From contig JAQXDL010000049.1 in the NCBI GenBank assembly GCA_029251375.1, forward strand, positions 372,001 through 436,000: 64,000 bases of DNA. The letters are read 5' to 3'. Numbering within the stretch: position 1 is the first letter of the stretch; every line of letters starts with the position of its first letter. The notes under the pieces are model-generated. The model did no database searches and was not told where the DNA came from. It saw only the letters and a program-made list of their open reading frames with translations. The translations under genes and the position numbers were made by a program. Positions 1-8,512 of the stretch are shown piece after piece. Source of the DNA: Pseudomonadales bacterium (GTDB lineage Bacteria; Pseudomonadota; Gammaproteobacteria; Pseudomonadales; Azotimanducaceae).

Positions 1-344
1 ACAAGTCGCTGCAAATCTACACAACCGCACGTGAGTATGCTGGTGAGCGTGGCATTATTATTGCCGATACAAAATTTGAATTCGGACTTGAACCTGGTTC
101 AAACGAGCCTGTTCTCATTGATGAAATTTTAACGCCGGATAGCTCGCGTTTTTGGCCGCTCGATGAATGGGAGGCTGGCCGCGAGCAAAATAGTTTCGAT
201 AAGCAGTATGTCCGAAACTACACTGAGGAGTTGGTGGCGAGTGGTGAATGGAACAAAGAATACCCAGCACCAGCTCTACCTGATCAAGTGATTGAAAACA
301 CACTGAAGCGTTACGAAGAGGCGATTAACAAGCTGATGCAATAG
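1..344 (+). CDS. purC: SAICAR synthetase, C-terminal part (truncated by window edge)
   Basis: This is the 3' end of phosphoribosylaminoimidazole-succinocarboxamide synthase, which ligates aspartate to CAIR in cytosolic purine synthesis. The reading frame begins at base 3 and ends with TAG at 342-344. The visible 113 residues contain IADTKFEFG, LIDEILTPDSSRFW and a following SFDKQYVRNY, the conserved C-terminal signature of bacterial PurC. The start lies outside the window, so nothing can be said about its promoter. No clear terminator follows; the 152 bp up to the convergent msrA gene show no other gene. Recognition rests on these motifs and is firm. Confidence 0.93.
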   Translation, partial: KSLQIYTTAREYAGERGIIIADTKFEFGLEPGSNEPVLIDEILTPDSSRFWPLDEWEAGREQNSFDKQYVRNYTEELVASGEWNKEYPAPALPDQVIENTLKRYEEAINKLMQ

Positions 345-496
345 AGGAATGTAGCCTGCACTGCTAGTGTCGTGGGTAGAGCTACTCAGTTAGCCATGCA
401 GGAAGCTGAGGGAGTAGCCTTACACAGGTTATACAATGACGTATTTTATTGGCGAGTTGACGATCTAATAAAACAGTGGGTTACAACGCCAGCCAA

Positions 497-1129
497 TTAG
501 GCGTAGCAGACGCCCGTGCCGCCTAAACCACAATAGCCATTGGGGACCTTAGCGAGGTACTGCTGGTGGTAATGTTCAGCGTAGTAGAAGTCCTCTATCG
601 GCTTAATCTCTGTGGTAATTGAACCAAAGCCAGATGTTTTGAGTTTTTCCTGAAAGACTATTTCACTTGCTTTAGCTTGTTCTAGCTGGTCTTCATCGTA
701 AGTATATATGCCTGATCGGTATTGGGTCCCCATATCGTTACCCTGACGCATCCCTTCAGTTGGGTTGTGACTTTCCCAGAACAGTGCCAGCAACGCCTCG
801 TAAGACACTTCAGCCGGGTTGTAGACAACCAGTACAACTTCGTTGTGTCCTGTGTGACCTGAACAGACTTCTTCATAGGATGGATTTGGCGTTATGCCAG
901 CGGTGTATCCAGCAGCAGTTGAATAAACACCGTCTCTTTCCCAAAATCGGCGTTCTGCACCCCAAAAACATCCCATGCCAAAGACAGCTAGCTGCATGTT
1001 GTCAGGAAATGGCGCAAGCAGTGGATGGCCGTTAACAAAATGCTCTTGTGGCACGGGCATTTGCTCCGCGCGACCCGGTAGAGCGGTATCAGCTGTTGGT
1101 AGGTCCATCGACTTTTGGAATAAACCCAT
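497..1129 (-). CDS. msrA: Peptide methionine-(S)-S-oxide reductase
   Basis: MsrA reduces the S-epimer of methionine sulfoxide in proteins and as free amino acid, using thioredoxin. The 210-residue product has the catalytic motif GMGCFWGAE with Cys near residue 54, [22 protein letters not shown], and a C-terminal Gly/Cys segment (GYCGLGG..VC) that supplies resolving cysteines. An N-terminal extension of about 45 residues precedes the domain, as in the E. coli-type enzymes. The start at 1129 is chosen over an upstream ATG at 1153 because AGGAG lies a good distance before it. It converges on purC and is divergent from moaB. No signal peptide is seen, so it should be cytosolic. Confidence 0.94.
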   Translation of the reverse strand: MGLFQKSMDLPTADTALPGRAEQMPVPQEHFVNGHPLLAPFPDNMQLAVFGMGCFWGAERRFWERDGVYSTAAGYTAGITPNPSYEEVCSGHTGHNEVVLVVYNPAEVSYEALLALFWESHNPTEGMRQGNDMGTQYRSGIYTYDEDQLEQAKASEIVFQEKLKTSGFGSITTEIKPIEDFYYAEHYHQQYLAKVPNGYCGLGGTGVCYA

Positions 1130-1329
1130 GCTTAGTCTCCTGCATTTAATCATTTAAAGATCCAGTATAAACCTATTGCGCTTATGATAAATATTCTGAG
1201 CGAAATTTTTAATCGTTCAGAGTTTTTGGTAACAGTTTTGTGATTCTGATTGATTGATTTAACATGGCCTCTTTCCGGAGCTGGAGCTCGGGGAAGGCTG
1301 TGTTAAATTTTTGTTGTCTGGAGTCTCAA

Positions 1330-1848
1330 ATGAGCGATCAAAAACCGACCGATGCCCTGCGTATTGCGGTACTCACCGTATCCGATACACGTACACTGGA
1401 GACCGATTCATCAGGCGAGTTCCTTTGCGGTGCGCTACGTGAATCTGGTCATGAATTGGCCGATCGAGCGATCAATATCGATGACATGTATTTGTTGCGA
1501 GCAACCGTCTCAGCGTGGATTTCGAACCCCGAGATTGATGTGGTGCTGTTAACCGGTGGGACCGGTTTTACGACGAGGGATTCGACCCCAGAAGCTATTC
1601 AACCCTTGTTTGATTCTGAGATAGATGGCTTCGGTGAATTGTTTCGACATTTGTCTTGGCAAGAAATTGGTACGTCAACTGTGCAATCTAGAGCAATAGC
1701 AGGTTTGGCCAACAAGACGTTGATTTTCTGTATGCCGGGTTCCACTGGTGCCTGCAAGACTGCGTGGAATGGTATTTTGAAGGAACAGTTGGATGCGAGT
1801 CATCGTCCCTGTAACTTCGCGGAAATCTTAACCAAGGGCAGTCACTAA
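1330..1848 (+). CDS. moaB: Molybdopterin biosynthesis protein MoaB (adenylyltransferase fold)
   Basis: MoaB/MogA proteins adenylylate molybdopterin before molybdenum insertion. The 172-residue product shows the MPT-binding fold signature: IAVLTVSDTR near the N-terminus, LTGGTGFTTRDSTPEAI near residues 75-90, GELFRHLSWQEIGTST and a CMPGSTGA loop. The ATG at 1330 is preferred because GGAG lies six bases upstream; a longer frame opening at 1264 has no such support. Its TAA stop overlaps the moeA ATG by one base (TAATG), which indicates translational coupling. The pairing with moeA confirms a role in molybdenum cofactor assembly. No Moco riboswitch was recognised in the 200 bp upstream. Confidence 0.93.
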   Translation: MSDQKPTDALRIAVLTVSDTRTLETDSSGEFLCGALRESGHELADRAINIDDMYLLRATVSAWISNPEIDVVLLTGGTGFTTRDSTPEAIQPLFDSEIDGFGELFRHLSWQEIGTSTVQSRAIAGLANKTLIFCMPGSTGACKTAWNGILKEQLDASHRPCNFAEILTKGSH

Positions 1849-3056
1849 TGGCGAAATCGCCACTGACGCCGGTCGACGACGTGATCGAACGCTTGCTGGC
1901 CGAGGTCCAATGTTTGGTCGGTACTGAGTTGATCAGCGTTAACCAGGCGCGCGGTCGTATCTTGGCTCAGGCGGTTACATCGCCGATTAATGTACCTTTG
2001 TTAAGCAACAGCGCAATGGATGGTTACGCAGTGAATACTGCGGATGTCGTCAAAGGCGGCGTGTTATCTGTGTCGGATAGAATTCCCGCTGGTACGGTCG
2101 GTAAGACGTTGCAGCCAGGTACAGCGGCTAGAATTTTCACAGGGGCGCCGATTCCGCAAGGCGCAAATGCGGTGGTCATTCAAGAAGATACAGCCGAGGT
2201 CGACGCGGGGGTTGAGATACATGAGGTACCAAGATACGAAGAGAATATTCGACGAGCCGGACAGGACATCGTTGCCGGAACACAGGTGTTACCTAGTGGC
2301 CACAGACTTCGTCCTCAGGATTTGGGACTTGTCTCCTCCGTTGGCTGTGCTGATGTCTGGGTCTTCAAAAAGCTTAAAGTGGCGGTAATGTCTACGGGCG
2401 ATGAACTTATCGAGCCTCCCGCCACATTGCAGCCCGGCCAAATATATAATTCAAATCAATACACCTTGCTTGCGCTTATTGATTCACTTGGCATGCAGTC
2501 GATCGATCTTGGCTTAGTGGGTGATTCGCCGCAAGCAACCGATGCGGCTTTGCGCCAAGGCGCGGATATGGCTGATTGTATCGTGAGTACCGGCGGCGTT
2601 TCCGTAGGTGAAGAAGATCATGTGAAGGCCGCCGTTGAACGTTTGGGGGTCTTGGATATTTGGCGCCTAGCGATCAAACCAGGTAAACCTTTAGCCTTCG
2701 GTCGGGTCGCATCTAAACCTTTTTTTGGATTGCCAGGCAATCCAGTGTCCACCTTTGTCACGTTCATGATGATTGCTCGACCCTATTTATTGAAAAGTCA
2801 GGGATTGAGTAACATTGCCCTACCTGAATCTTATGGCGCAGCTACGTTTAAGGTGTCCGCCGGGTCACGGCGAGAGTATTTGCGAGTGCGGTTAAGCTAT
2901 GACGAGGCAGGTATTTGTCGAGTCGAGAGTTTTGAAAATCAAGGTTCAGGTGTCATGTCATCCGTCTGCTGGGCAACCGGTTTAGCTCAAGTCGAGCCAG
3001 GACAGACGATTGAAGTTGGCGATCAGTTGAAGGTGCATATCTTTACGAATGAATAG
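1848..3056 (+). CDS. moeA: Molybdopterin molybdenumtransferase
   Basis: MoeA inserts molybdate into adenylylated molybdopterin to complete the cofactor. The 402 residues cover the whole family length. They contain LLSNSAMDGYAV near residue 50, FTGAPIPQGANAVV near residue 100, STGDELIEP in the MPT-binding domain, STGGVSVGEEDHVK and FGLPGNPVSTFVTF, followed by a C-terminal beta-barrel domain. It starts on the last base of the moaB stop codon, so the two are translated as one unit. No molybdoenzyme gene is visible in the window, so the cofactor is used elsewhere. The product is expected in the cytosol. Confidence 0.95.
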   Translation: MAKSPLTPVDDVIERLLAEVQCLVGTELISVNQARGRILAQAVTSPINVPLLSNSAMDGYAVNTADVVKGGVLSVSDRIPAGTVGKTLQPGTAARIFTGAPIPQGANAVVIQEDTAEVDAGVEIHEVPRYEENIRRAGQDIVAGTQVLPSGHRLRPQDLGLVSSVGCADVWVFKKLKVAVMSTGDELIEPPATLQPGQIYNSNQYTLLALIDSLGMQSIDLGLVGDSPQATDAALRQGADMADCIVSTGGVSVGEEDHVKAAVERLGVLDIWRLAIKPGKPLAFGRVASKPFFGLPGNPVSTFVTFMMIARPYLLKSQGLSNIALPESYGAATFKVSAGSRREYLRVRLSYDEAGICRVESFENQGSGVMSSVCWATGLAQVEPGQTIEVGDQLKVHIFTNE

Positions 3057-3161
3057 CGCGTTAGAATGCTACTTTGCAAAATTGTCGAGCTCAATAGCGA
3101 TGTATATTTCACACTCTAATGAGTGCGTTTTTCAAGACAGAGAACTTTTTAGGAGAGGACA

Positions 3162-3344
3162 TTGGGTATTATAGTACTTAGTTTTGTTGTATCGATGGTC
3201 CTTGGTTGCATTATTTGGTTTGCTATAGGCGATCGATTCCCCTTGGCGGTTGAAACCAAATTCCCACCCCTGAAAAATATCGTTATCTACACCTTGATCT
3301 GTTTGATTCCGACATACCTGGTGGTGTTTTTTACATTTAATTGA
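3162..3344 (+). CDS. Small two-helix membrane protein
   Basis: This 60-residue frame begins with TTG, supported by AGGAG located a few bases upstream. The product is strongly hydrophobic, with two predicted membrane spans: residues about 2-22 (IIVLSFVVSMVLGCIIWFAI) and about 39-59 (IVIYTLICLIPTYLVVFFTF), separated by a short polar loop containing GDRFPLAVETKFPP. I do not recognise the family. It lies 105 bp after moeA and 28 bp before a methyltransferase gene, so it may be cotranscribed with either. The composition and ribosome site make it likely to be real, but the function is unknown. Confidence 0.6.
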   Translation: MGIIVLSFVVSMVLGCIIWFAIGDRFPLAVETKFPPLKNIVIYTLICLIPTYLVVFFTFN

Positions 3345-3372
3345 AATCAAATTGAATCCCTTCGAGTGAGTT

Positions 3373-3990
3373 ATGTTGCTACCTATTGATATTGATTCTG
3401 TAAAAGGGTTTCTTGATCCTAAAGAGGGCGAGGCGCTTTACCAATATTGCCTTGGCGTCAAGGACTTAGGTCCGACATTAGAAATTGGTAGTTACTGTGG
3501 TAAATCCACGGTCTATTTAGGTGCCGCCTGTAAACAGGCAGAACGTACCTTGTACGCGGTCGATCATCATCGTGGCTCTGAAGAGCATCAGTTAGGAGAG
3601 GAGTACCATGACCCTGAACTCTATGATGGTAGTGTCGGTTTAATGGATAGCTTTAAGGCTTTCAGGTCTGCGGTTCGTGCAGCAGATCTGGATGACTATG
3701 TTGTGCCTTTGGTAGCATCGTCCAAGGTTGCAGCCCGTGACTGGAAAACCCCATTGGGTATGGTCTTTATTGACGGCGGTCACAGTTTAGACGCGGCACT
3801 AGCAGATTTTAACTGTTGGTCTAATCTCATCGTAGCTGGCGGTATCTTGGCAATTCACGATATATTCCCTGACCCCAACGACGGCGGGCAGGCGCCTTAT
3901 ACGATTTGGAAGATGGCGCTTGACTCGAATCTATTCGAGGATCTTGGCATAGTTGGTACGCTGGGTGTCCTCAGACGCAAGCACGGTTGA
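3373..3990 (+). CDS. Class I SAM-dependent methyltransferase (Methyltransf_24 type)
   Basis: The 205-residue product has a Rossmann SAM-binding start, LEIGSYCGKSTVYLG near residues 36-50, an acidic end of strand two (LYAVDHHRG) and MVFIDGGHSL near residue 134, followed by LAIHDIFPDP. These are hallmarks of the small O-methyltransferase family often found with glycan or secondary-metabolite genes. The substrate cannot be read from the sequence. A weak GAG lies before the ATG. The last 60 bp overlap the 3' end of the convergent toroid gene, so both C-termini are encoded on opposite strands of the same DNA. The neighbours suggest a sugar or lipid substrate; that is inference. Confidence 0.8.
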   Translation: MLLPIDIDSVKGFLDPKEGEALYQYCLGVKDLGPTLEIGSYCGKSTVYLGAACKQAERTLYAVDHHRGSEEHQLGEEYHDPELYDGSVGLMDSFKAFRSAVRAADLDDYVVPLVASSKVAARDWKTPLGMVFIDGGHSLDAALADFNCWSNLIVAGGILAIHDIFPDPNDGGQAPYTIWKMALDSNLFEDLGIVGTLGVLRRKHG

Positions 3991-5013
3991 TTCGGATTTA
4001 AATAGATGTGCGGCCGGGGTTTTATTTGATAATGCGTCAGCTGCCAATAGAATGGCCCCTGCGGTCCAGGTCGGCTTCTCCAATGGCCAAAGCTCCTTAT
4101 CTCTATAGACATAGCCGGTCCAGTAAGAACCATCAGTGTGCCTGAATTGATGTAACCAAGAGAAAAGCTTTACTGCTTGTTGATATTCCCCAACCGCCAG
4201 TAGGGCCATGGTTAACTCACAGGATTCAGCCACTGTTACCCAAGGCTCATCCGACACGCAGTGACAACCTAATTGATCAACAACGAATTGATCCCAGCGC
4301 GACTGAAGGTGATTCTTGCCTTGTGTGCCGGTAATGACACCTGTTAGCACAGGATAAAACCAATCCATCGCAAACCGACTTTTACTATCCCAGGTTCTAT
4401 CAAAACATTCGGGGTGATTCCGAAGTACATTGAGAAGTTTGGTTCGAGCTAAAGCCCATTGAGGGACTTTAATTTCAAGAGTCGTGGCAATATTTAAGGC
4501 ACACTCAAAACTCTTATAGATACTGCTGCAGCCGGTAATCAGGGAGTCTTCTTTAATGCCTTCGGTGGTGTCTTCAGCCCAGTAAATTTGTCCCATAGGT
4601 CCCTGCAACCGAAGCACAAATTCGATCGCTCGCTCTACCACTGGCCAAAACTTTTCCAGAAAATTTTTATCCTGACTAATAAGATAATAGTGCCAAACGC
4701 CTGTTGCGATATAGGCAACGAAGTTCGATTCAGCACGGGTACCGTCCTCAACTTGGCCGTTTTTATATGCAGCAAGCCAACTGCCATTGGGTAGTTGATT
4801 GTCTGCGAGCCATTGGTACGCTTGTTTTGCTTCGTCCAAACGTCCGCCGATTGTTAGTCCCATAGCGGACTCAATGTGATCCCATGGATCGAGACTGCCA
4901 TCCTCAAACCAGGGAATCGCGCCATCATTGCTTTGTACACGTGCAATGTAATCGACCGTGTCGCAGAGGTATTCATCCGGGTAGAAACCCATGGAGACAT
5001 AAACGCTAGTCAC
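3931..5013 (-). CDS. Alpha/alpha-toroid protein (prenyltransferase/squalene-cyclase-like fold)
   Basis: The 360-residue product is made of repeated helical segments with Trp/Gly-rich turns (RVQSNDGAIPWFEDGSLDPWDHIESAMGL, WLADNQLPNGSWLA, RHTDGSYWTGYV), as in alpha-toroid proteins often labelled prenyltransferase. The DXDD motif of squalene-hopene cyclase is not seen, so cyclase activity is not supported. It could instead act on a saccharide or lipid. It begins with GTG, whose first base is the last base of the upstream methyltransferase TAG stop, so translation is coupled. An ATG seven codons later is an alternative start. The 3' end overlaps a convergent methyltransferase gene by 60 bp. Confidence 0.7.
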   Translation of the reverse strand: MTSVYVSMGFYPDEYLCDTVDYIARVQSNDGAIPWFEDGSLDPWDHIESAMGLTIGGRLDEAKQAYQWLADNQLPNGSWLAAYKNGQVEDGTRAESNFVAYIATGVWHYYLISQDKNFLEKFWPVVERAIEFVLRLQGPMGQIYWAEDTTEGIKEDSLITGCSSIYKSFECALNIATTLEIKVPQWALARTKLLNVLRNHPECFDRTWDSKSRFAMDWFYPVLTGVITGTQGKNHLQSRWDQFVVDQLGCHCVSDEPWVTVAESCELTMALLAVGEYQQAVKLFSWLHQFRHTDGSYWTGYVYRDKELWPLEKPTWTAGAILLAADALSNKTPAAHLFKSESTVLASEDTQRTNYAKILE

Positions 5014-5849
5014 TATGAAGAAACCTCTGTTTGTTGCGAAGTTGAAGGCTCTAAAGGTTCTGAAGATGTATTGCTAGCATCAGCCGTAGAATGATCTGTT
5101 GAGCTGTTGGGTGATTTATTGTTAGAGGCCAATGTTTTGACGAAATACATCACAACACTTTTGCCTATAATAGGGTTGAATAGCTTATCTAGGAATTGAG
5201 TGATCCATGGTTTCTTCATGAGATCCCAAACCAAAAACCTGTGATAGGTTTCGACAATCGCTGCTTGTGGTTCATCGCCTTCACGCCAGAAAATGCACTT
5301 TAACCACCAGTAAGGGACATGTAATGAGTGGGCCCAATGTCGTTTGAAGAAGATGAATCCATTCGTTTCGATATCTTCTTTTAGGTGAGAGGCATTAAAT
5401 ATTCTTACGTGTCCACCTTCGACCTCATGATAAGCATCGCTAAATTGCCAACATACCCATTCCGGAAAAAAGCGCGGGACACTCGCTACAAATATGCCGC
5501 CAGTCTTAAGTACGCGCGTAATCTCTTTCAGCACTGCTCGATAGTTAGGAATGTGCTCGAGTACTTCAGAGCAAATAACCTTATCGAAACTACCGTCAGC
5601 AAAAGGTAAGGATTGTCCATTGGCGACGGAAATATTGAGGCTTTTTTCAAAGTTGTCCTGATCTTCAAATTCTGAGAATCGTTGTCTGGTTGTATTAAGG
5701 TCTTTTAGACTTAGGTCAACACCAACTGAGTCGACATTACCCATCAGGTATGCAGTGATCGTGTGGCGGCCTTCGCCACAACCAAGATCAAGCACGCGAT
5801 CGCCTGGCTGCAGTGCAAGGTGTTCAAAATTGACAGTTTCCATCGACAT
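5013..5849 (-). CDS. Class I SAM-dependent methyltransferase (Methyltransf_11 type)
   Basis: The 278-residue protein carries motif I VLDLGCGEGRHT near residues 19-30, GVDLSLKDL, and the post-motif CSEVLEHIPNYRAVLKEITRVLKTGG typical of UbiE/Coq5-like methyltransferases. A hydrophobic/aromatic region follows (HWAHSLHVPYWWLKCIFW), suggesting membrane association. The C-terminus is Ser/Thr-rich low complexity. The gene starts 3 bp after the glycosyltransferase stop and its stop overlaps the next start, so the three genes form one operon. The substrate is unknown; a glycolipid or polysaccharide intermediate is plausible from the context only. Confidence 0.8.
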   Translation of the reverse strand: MSMETVNFEHLALQPGDRVLDLGCGEGRHTITAYLMGNVDSVGVDLSLKDLNTTRQRFSEFEDQDNFEKSLNISVANGQSLPFADGSFDKVICSEVLEHIPNYRAVLKEITRVLKTGGIFVASVPRFFPEWVCWQFSDAYHEVEGGHVRIFNASHLKEDIETNGFIFFKRHWAHSLHVPYWWLKCIFWREGDEPQAAIVETYHRFLVWDLMKKPWITQFLDKLFNPIIGKSVVMYFVKTLASNNKSPNSSTDHSTADASNTSSEPLEPSTSQQTEVSS

Positions 5850-5852
5850 GGA

Positions 5853-7157
5853 CTATTGTTTCTCCAGTACTTCATGATAAAGATCCACCATCTCGTGAGC
5901 GGCAACCTTCCAGCTAAAATATTTCAGGATTCTCTCCCGCCCGCGTTTTGATAACTCTGATCGCTTATCTGGATTGTTTATCAGTTCTTCTATTGCTCGG
6001 GCGATTGCCTCAGGGTCACGCACCGGCACAATAATACCGCAATCGCCAACAACTTCAGGTAATGCGCCACCATTTGTGGAAATTACGGGTACGCCGCAGG
6101 ACATGGCTTCGCCCGCGGGAAGCCCAAAACCTTCATAAACAGACGGTACCACCACAAGGCTAGCTCGGGCGTACATATTGACGACCTCCTGCGTTTCTAC
6201 TCCGGAGGTGAAGGTTAGATGTTTTCGCAGGTTAAGCTCGTTGACTAATTTTTCAGTGTCTCCAGCGGGTTTCAGTTTGCCCAGCACCTCCAAATGTATA
6301 TCAGGGCAGGTAAAAGCAAGTTCTGCGATTGCACGTAATAAGTACTGTAGTCCTTTCAGAGGCTGATCTGCGCTAGCGGTTGCCATTATTCGGTATGGCA
6401 CTCGGGTGATTTCGGGCTGGGGTTTGAATGTTTCCGTATCGATGCCGTTGTGGACGACTTTGAGGCCTGCGGTTGGAATTTTGAATGCGTCGGCAATGTC
6501 GCGGCGCGAAACTTCAGATACTGTCACTATATGCTTGAGTTTCGAGACGACGTTTTTCTGCATGCCAAGAAAGGAATGCCACCTTTTGATCAGTAACCGC
6601 ATTTGCCAATTAGTTTCATTGGCCAAGGCAATGCTCAGATCGCTTGTGATTGGATGATGTATTGTTGTAACCAAGGCAATATCATTCTTTTGTAACGCGA
6701 GCGTGCCGTAACATAGAGATTGGTTGTCATGAACGATGTCGTAATCGGGTTTGTACCTTTTAAAATATTTCTTCAGCCTGCGTCCGAAAGTGTAGGGTTC
6801 GGGGAATCCACCGGTAGCCATTGAAAACCATTCAAAAAAATCTGTGAACGAGGCTAGGTGTTTCCATTTTAGCGCTTTGATATGGCTTTCTTCTTCGAAC
6901 AGATTGAGACTGGGAAGCTTAATAAGGCGGATACCCTCATCAAGAATTGGGTAGGGTTGGCCCGATATTACGTCGACGCTATGCCCGGCTTGTTGTAATG
7001 CTCGACTGAGATAGCGAATGTAAATACCTTGGCCGCCACTAAAGGGGTTGCTGCGATATCCAAGCAGGCAAATCTTTAACTTTCGATGCATCGAAGTTTG
7101 CGTAATCTCTTCTTCAGATATCGGGCTTTGGAGGATTTTGTTAACGCTATTTAACAT
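5853..7157 (-). CDS. Glycosyltransferase family 4 (GT-B fold)
   Basis: This 434-residue enzyme transfers a sugar from a nucleotide donor. N-terminal LKICLLGYRSNPFSGGQGIYIRYLSRAL is the acceptor-side Gly-rich loop. The C-terminal half has VVPSVYEGFGLPAGEAMSCGVPVISTNGG (about residues 343-371), the EX7E donor motif of GT4, then VGDCGIIVPVRDPEAIARAI. An internal Met at residue 23 (MHRKLKICLL) could be the real start because the first 22 residues look unconserved. It is the first gene of an operon with a methyltransferase and a toroid protein. Donor and acceptor cannot be predicted. Confidence 0.85.
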   Translation of the reverse strand: MLNSVNKILQSPISEEEITQTSMHRKLKICLLGYRSNPFSGGQGIYIRYLSRALQQAGHSVDVISGQPYPILDEGIRLIKLPSLNLFEEESHIKALKWKHLASFTDFFEWFSMATGGFPEPYTFGRRLKKYFKRYKPDYDIVHDNQSLCYGTLALQKNDIALVTTIHHPITSDLSIALANETNWQMRLLIKRWHSFLGMQKNVVSKLKHIVTVSEVSRRDIADAFKIPTAGLKVVHNGIDTETFKPQPEITRVPYRIMATASADQPLKGLQYLLRAIAELAFTCPDIHLEVLGKLKPAGDTEKLVNELNLRKHLTFTSGVETQEVVNMYARASLVVVPSVYEGFGLPAGEAMSCGVPVISTNGGALPEVVGDCGIIVPVRDPEAIARAIEELINNPDKRSELSKRGRERILKYFSWKVAAHEMVDLYHEVLEKQ

Positions 7158-7272
7158 GCAGGATGAGGGCGTACCTGACGCAAAAGCGTGGAATTGTAAG
7201 GTTTTGAAGGCAGAATGCCAAATTATCTTGGCATAATCGCGTTACTCAGACAGAACAAAAATAGGGTGCGGA

Positions 7273-8241
7273 TCAAGACACGGTTTTAAGTGTGCTCATA
7301 TCCGAGAGCCTGCGGCTATCGGAACGCTGGTCATTGTCGGAAATTTCGTTCGCTTTGAACAACGCCTTAGTCTCGATCCTGCGATCATCGGTGTTTCTGC
7401 GCTCAGGCCCGTAGGCGGGCGCTTCGTGTTCTTCAGTGAACACATTAGCGTAAAGGTTCGCGACCCAAAGCTGACCGGTTTGAGTTCGACGTAGATAACG
7501 AACACCTTCAGTGATATAGGGTGATACGACGTTCCAAAAAAATCCTGGATAGCCAGATTGAAGGTCAGCAGCGGTTGTGTAGCCCATTTTTGCTGCTTGT
7601 CCGGTTTCTCTGAATTCTGCGAAGAGTCCGGATATTTTTCTGAAATAGTGCGGATCCGCGAGTTGCCCAATCAAATCAGCGGCTCGAAGTAGGCCGGGTA
7701 GATCATCACTTGCCTTGTGGTCTTCTTCGTTCGGTACAGGAAATCGTGTTCGCTCAATATTGGCGCAAATCACATCGACGTCATAGTAACTGTCCATGCC
7801 ATATCTTTCTCGGATGTACATTTTGGCGCGATCGACATGATAAGGGGTCAGAAAAGCATCCGTTGCGCCCACAGGAGGTGCAATTGTGTCCATTTCGGAA
7901 TTAATCGTATAGCGACCATCCCTGTCTGCTTTGCAGATGCCTCGGACATAACCTATGTCGTGGTGCAAAAGGGCAATAACAAAATGCACCCAATCCGAAC
8001 AGGTCACATCGCCCTCGATGAGCATCTTACCTCTGAGGATTTCTGTGCCAACAACGGTAACCATTATTGTATGATTTGCGTCATGATAAGGCGCATTGCT
8101 GTTAGCGATAATTTCTAGCGCATTACGTGCACCGGATATCAATCTTTGCGTGTCATCCTGATTGGTGCCGAACATACCTTCGTAGTGGGAGACGAGCTCT
8201 TTTAGGAACGCATCAATTACGATTGAGGTAGGGTTGAACAT
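7273..8241 (-). CDS. HD-domain metal-dependent phosphohydrolase-like protein
   Basis: The 322-residue product has an HD-type metal site: His near residue 57 (HDANHTIMV), the HD pair near residues 94-95 (LLHHDIGYVRG) and a downstream Asp in LLRAADLIGQLAD. This arrangement matches the HD superfamily of phosphohydrolases. The substrate, possibly a nucleotide or cyclic dinucleotide, is not readable and no GYP motif is present. The C-terminus is charged and low complexity. The ATG at 8241 is preferred over a TTG two codons upstream because GAGAG precedes it. The gene is divergent from metR across 271 bp, so the two may share regulatory sites. Confidence 0.75.
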   Translation of the reverse strand: MFNPTSIVIDAFLKELVSHYEGMFGTNQDDTQRLISGARNALEIIANSNAPYHDANHTIMVTVVGTEILRGKMLIEGDVTCSDWVHFVIALLHHDIGYVRGICKADRDGRYTINSEMDTIAPPVGATDAFLTPYHVDRAKMYIRERYGMDSYYDVDVICANIERTRFPVPNEEDHKASDDLPGLLRAADLIGQLADPHYFRKISGLFAEFRETGQAAKMGYTTAADLQSGYPGFFWNVVSPYITEGVRYLRRTQTGQLWVANLYANVFTEEHEAPAYGPERRNTDDRRIETKALFKANEISDNDQRSDSRRLSDMSTLKTVS

Positions 8242-8512
8242 AAGCAACTCTCGGTAGTTGTATTATAAAGTTATTGTGTCGTCTATGAGATTTGAGTCAA
8301 GTCGAATGTGGAGTGAACGGTCGCAAATTTCGGATGATAGGAAAAAATTTGATGTCTAATTGCCTCTTAATTCACGAAACGGCACTTCATCGCGGTGGAG
8401 TCACTAAAGCTATAGAACATTGTGAATAACAGTTGAGTTTGCGTACCTACCCTGTTGTGTGTGAATGTGGGGTTTTAGACTACGTCAATCAAACAAAAAA
8501 GGACGATAGAAT

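Noticed and set aside
1157-1329. Molybdenum cofactor riboswitch before moaB
   Set aside because: The stretch is short and no paired structure resembling the Moco RNA was recognised.
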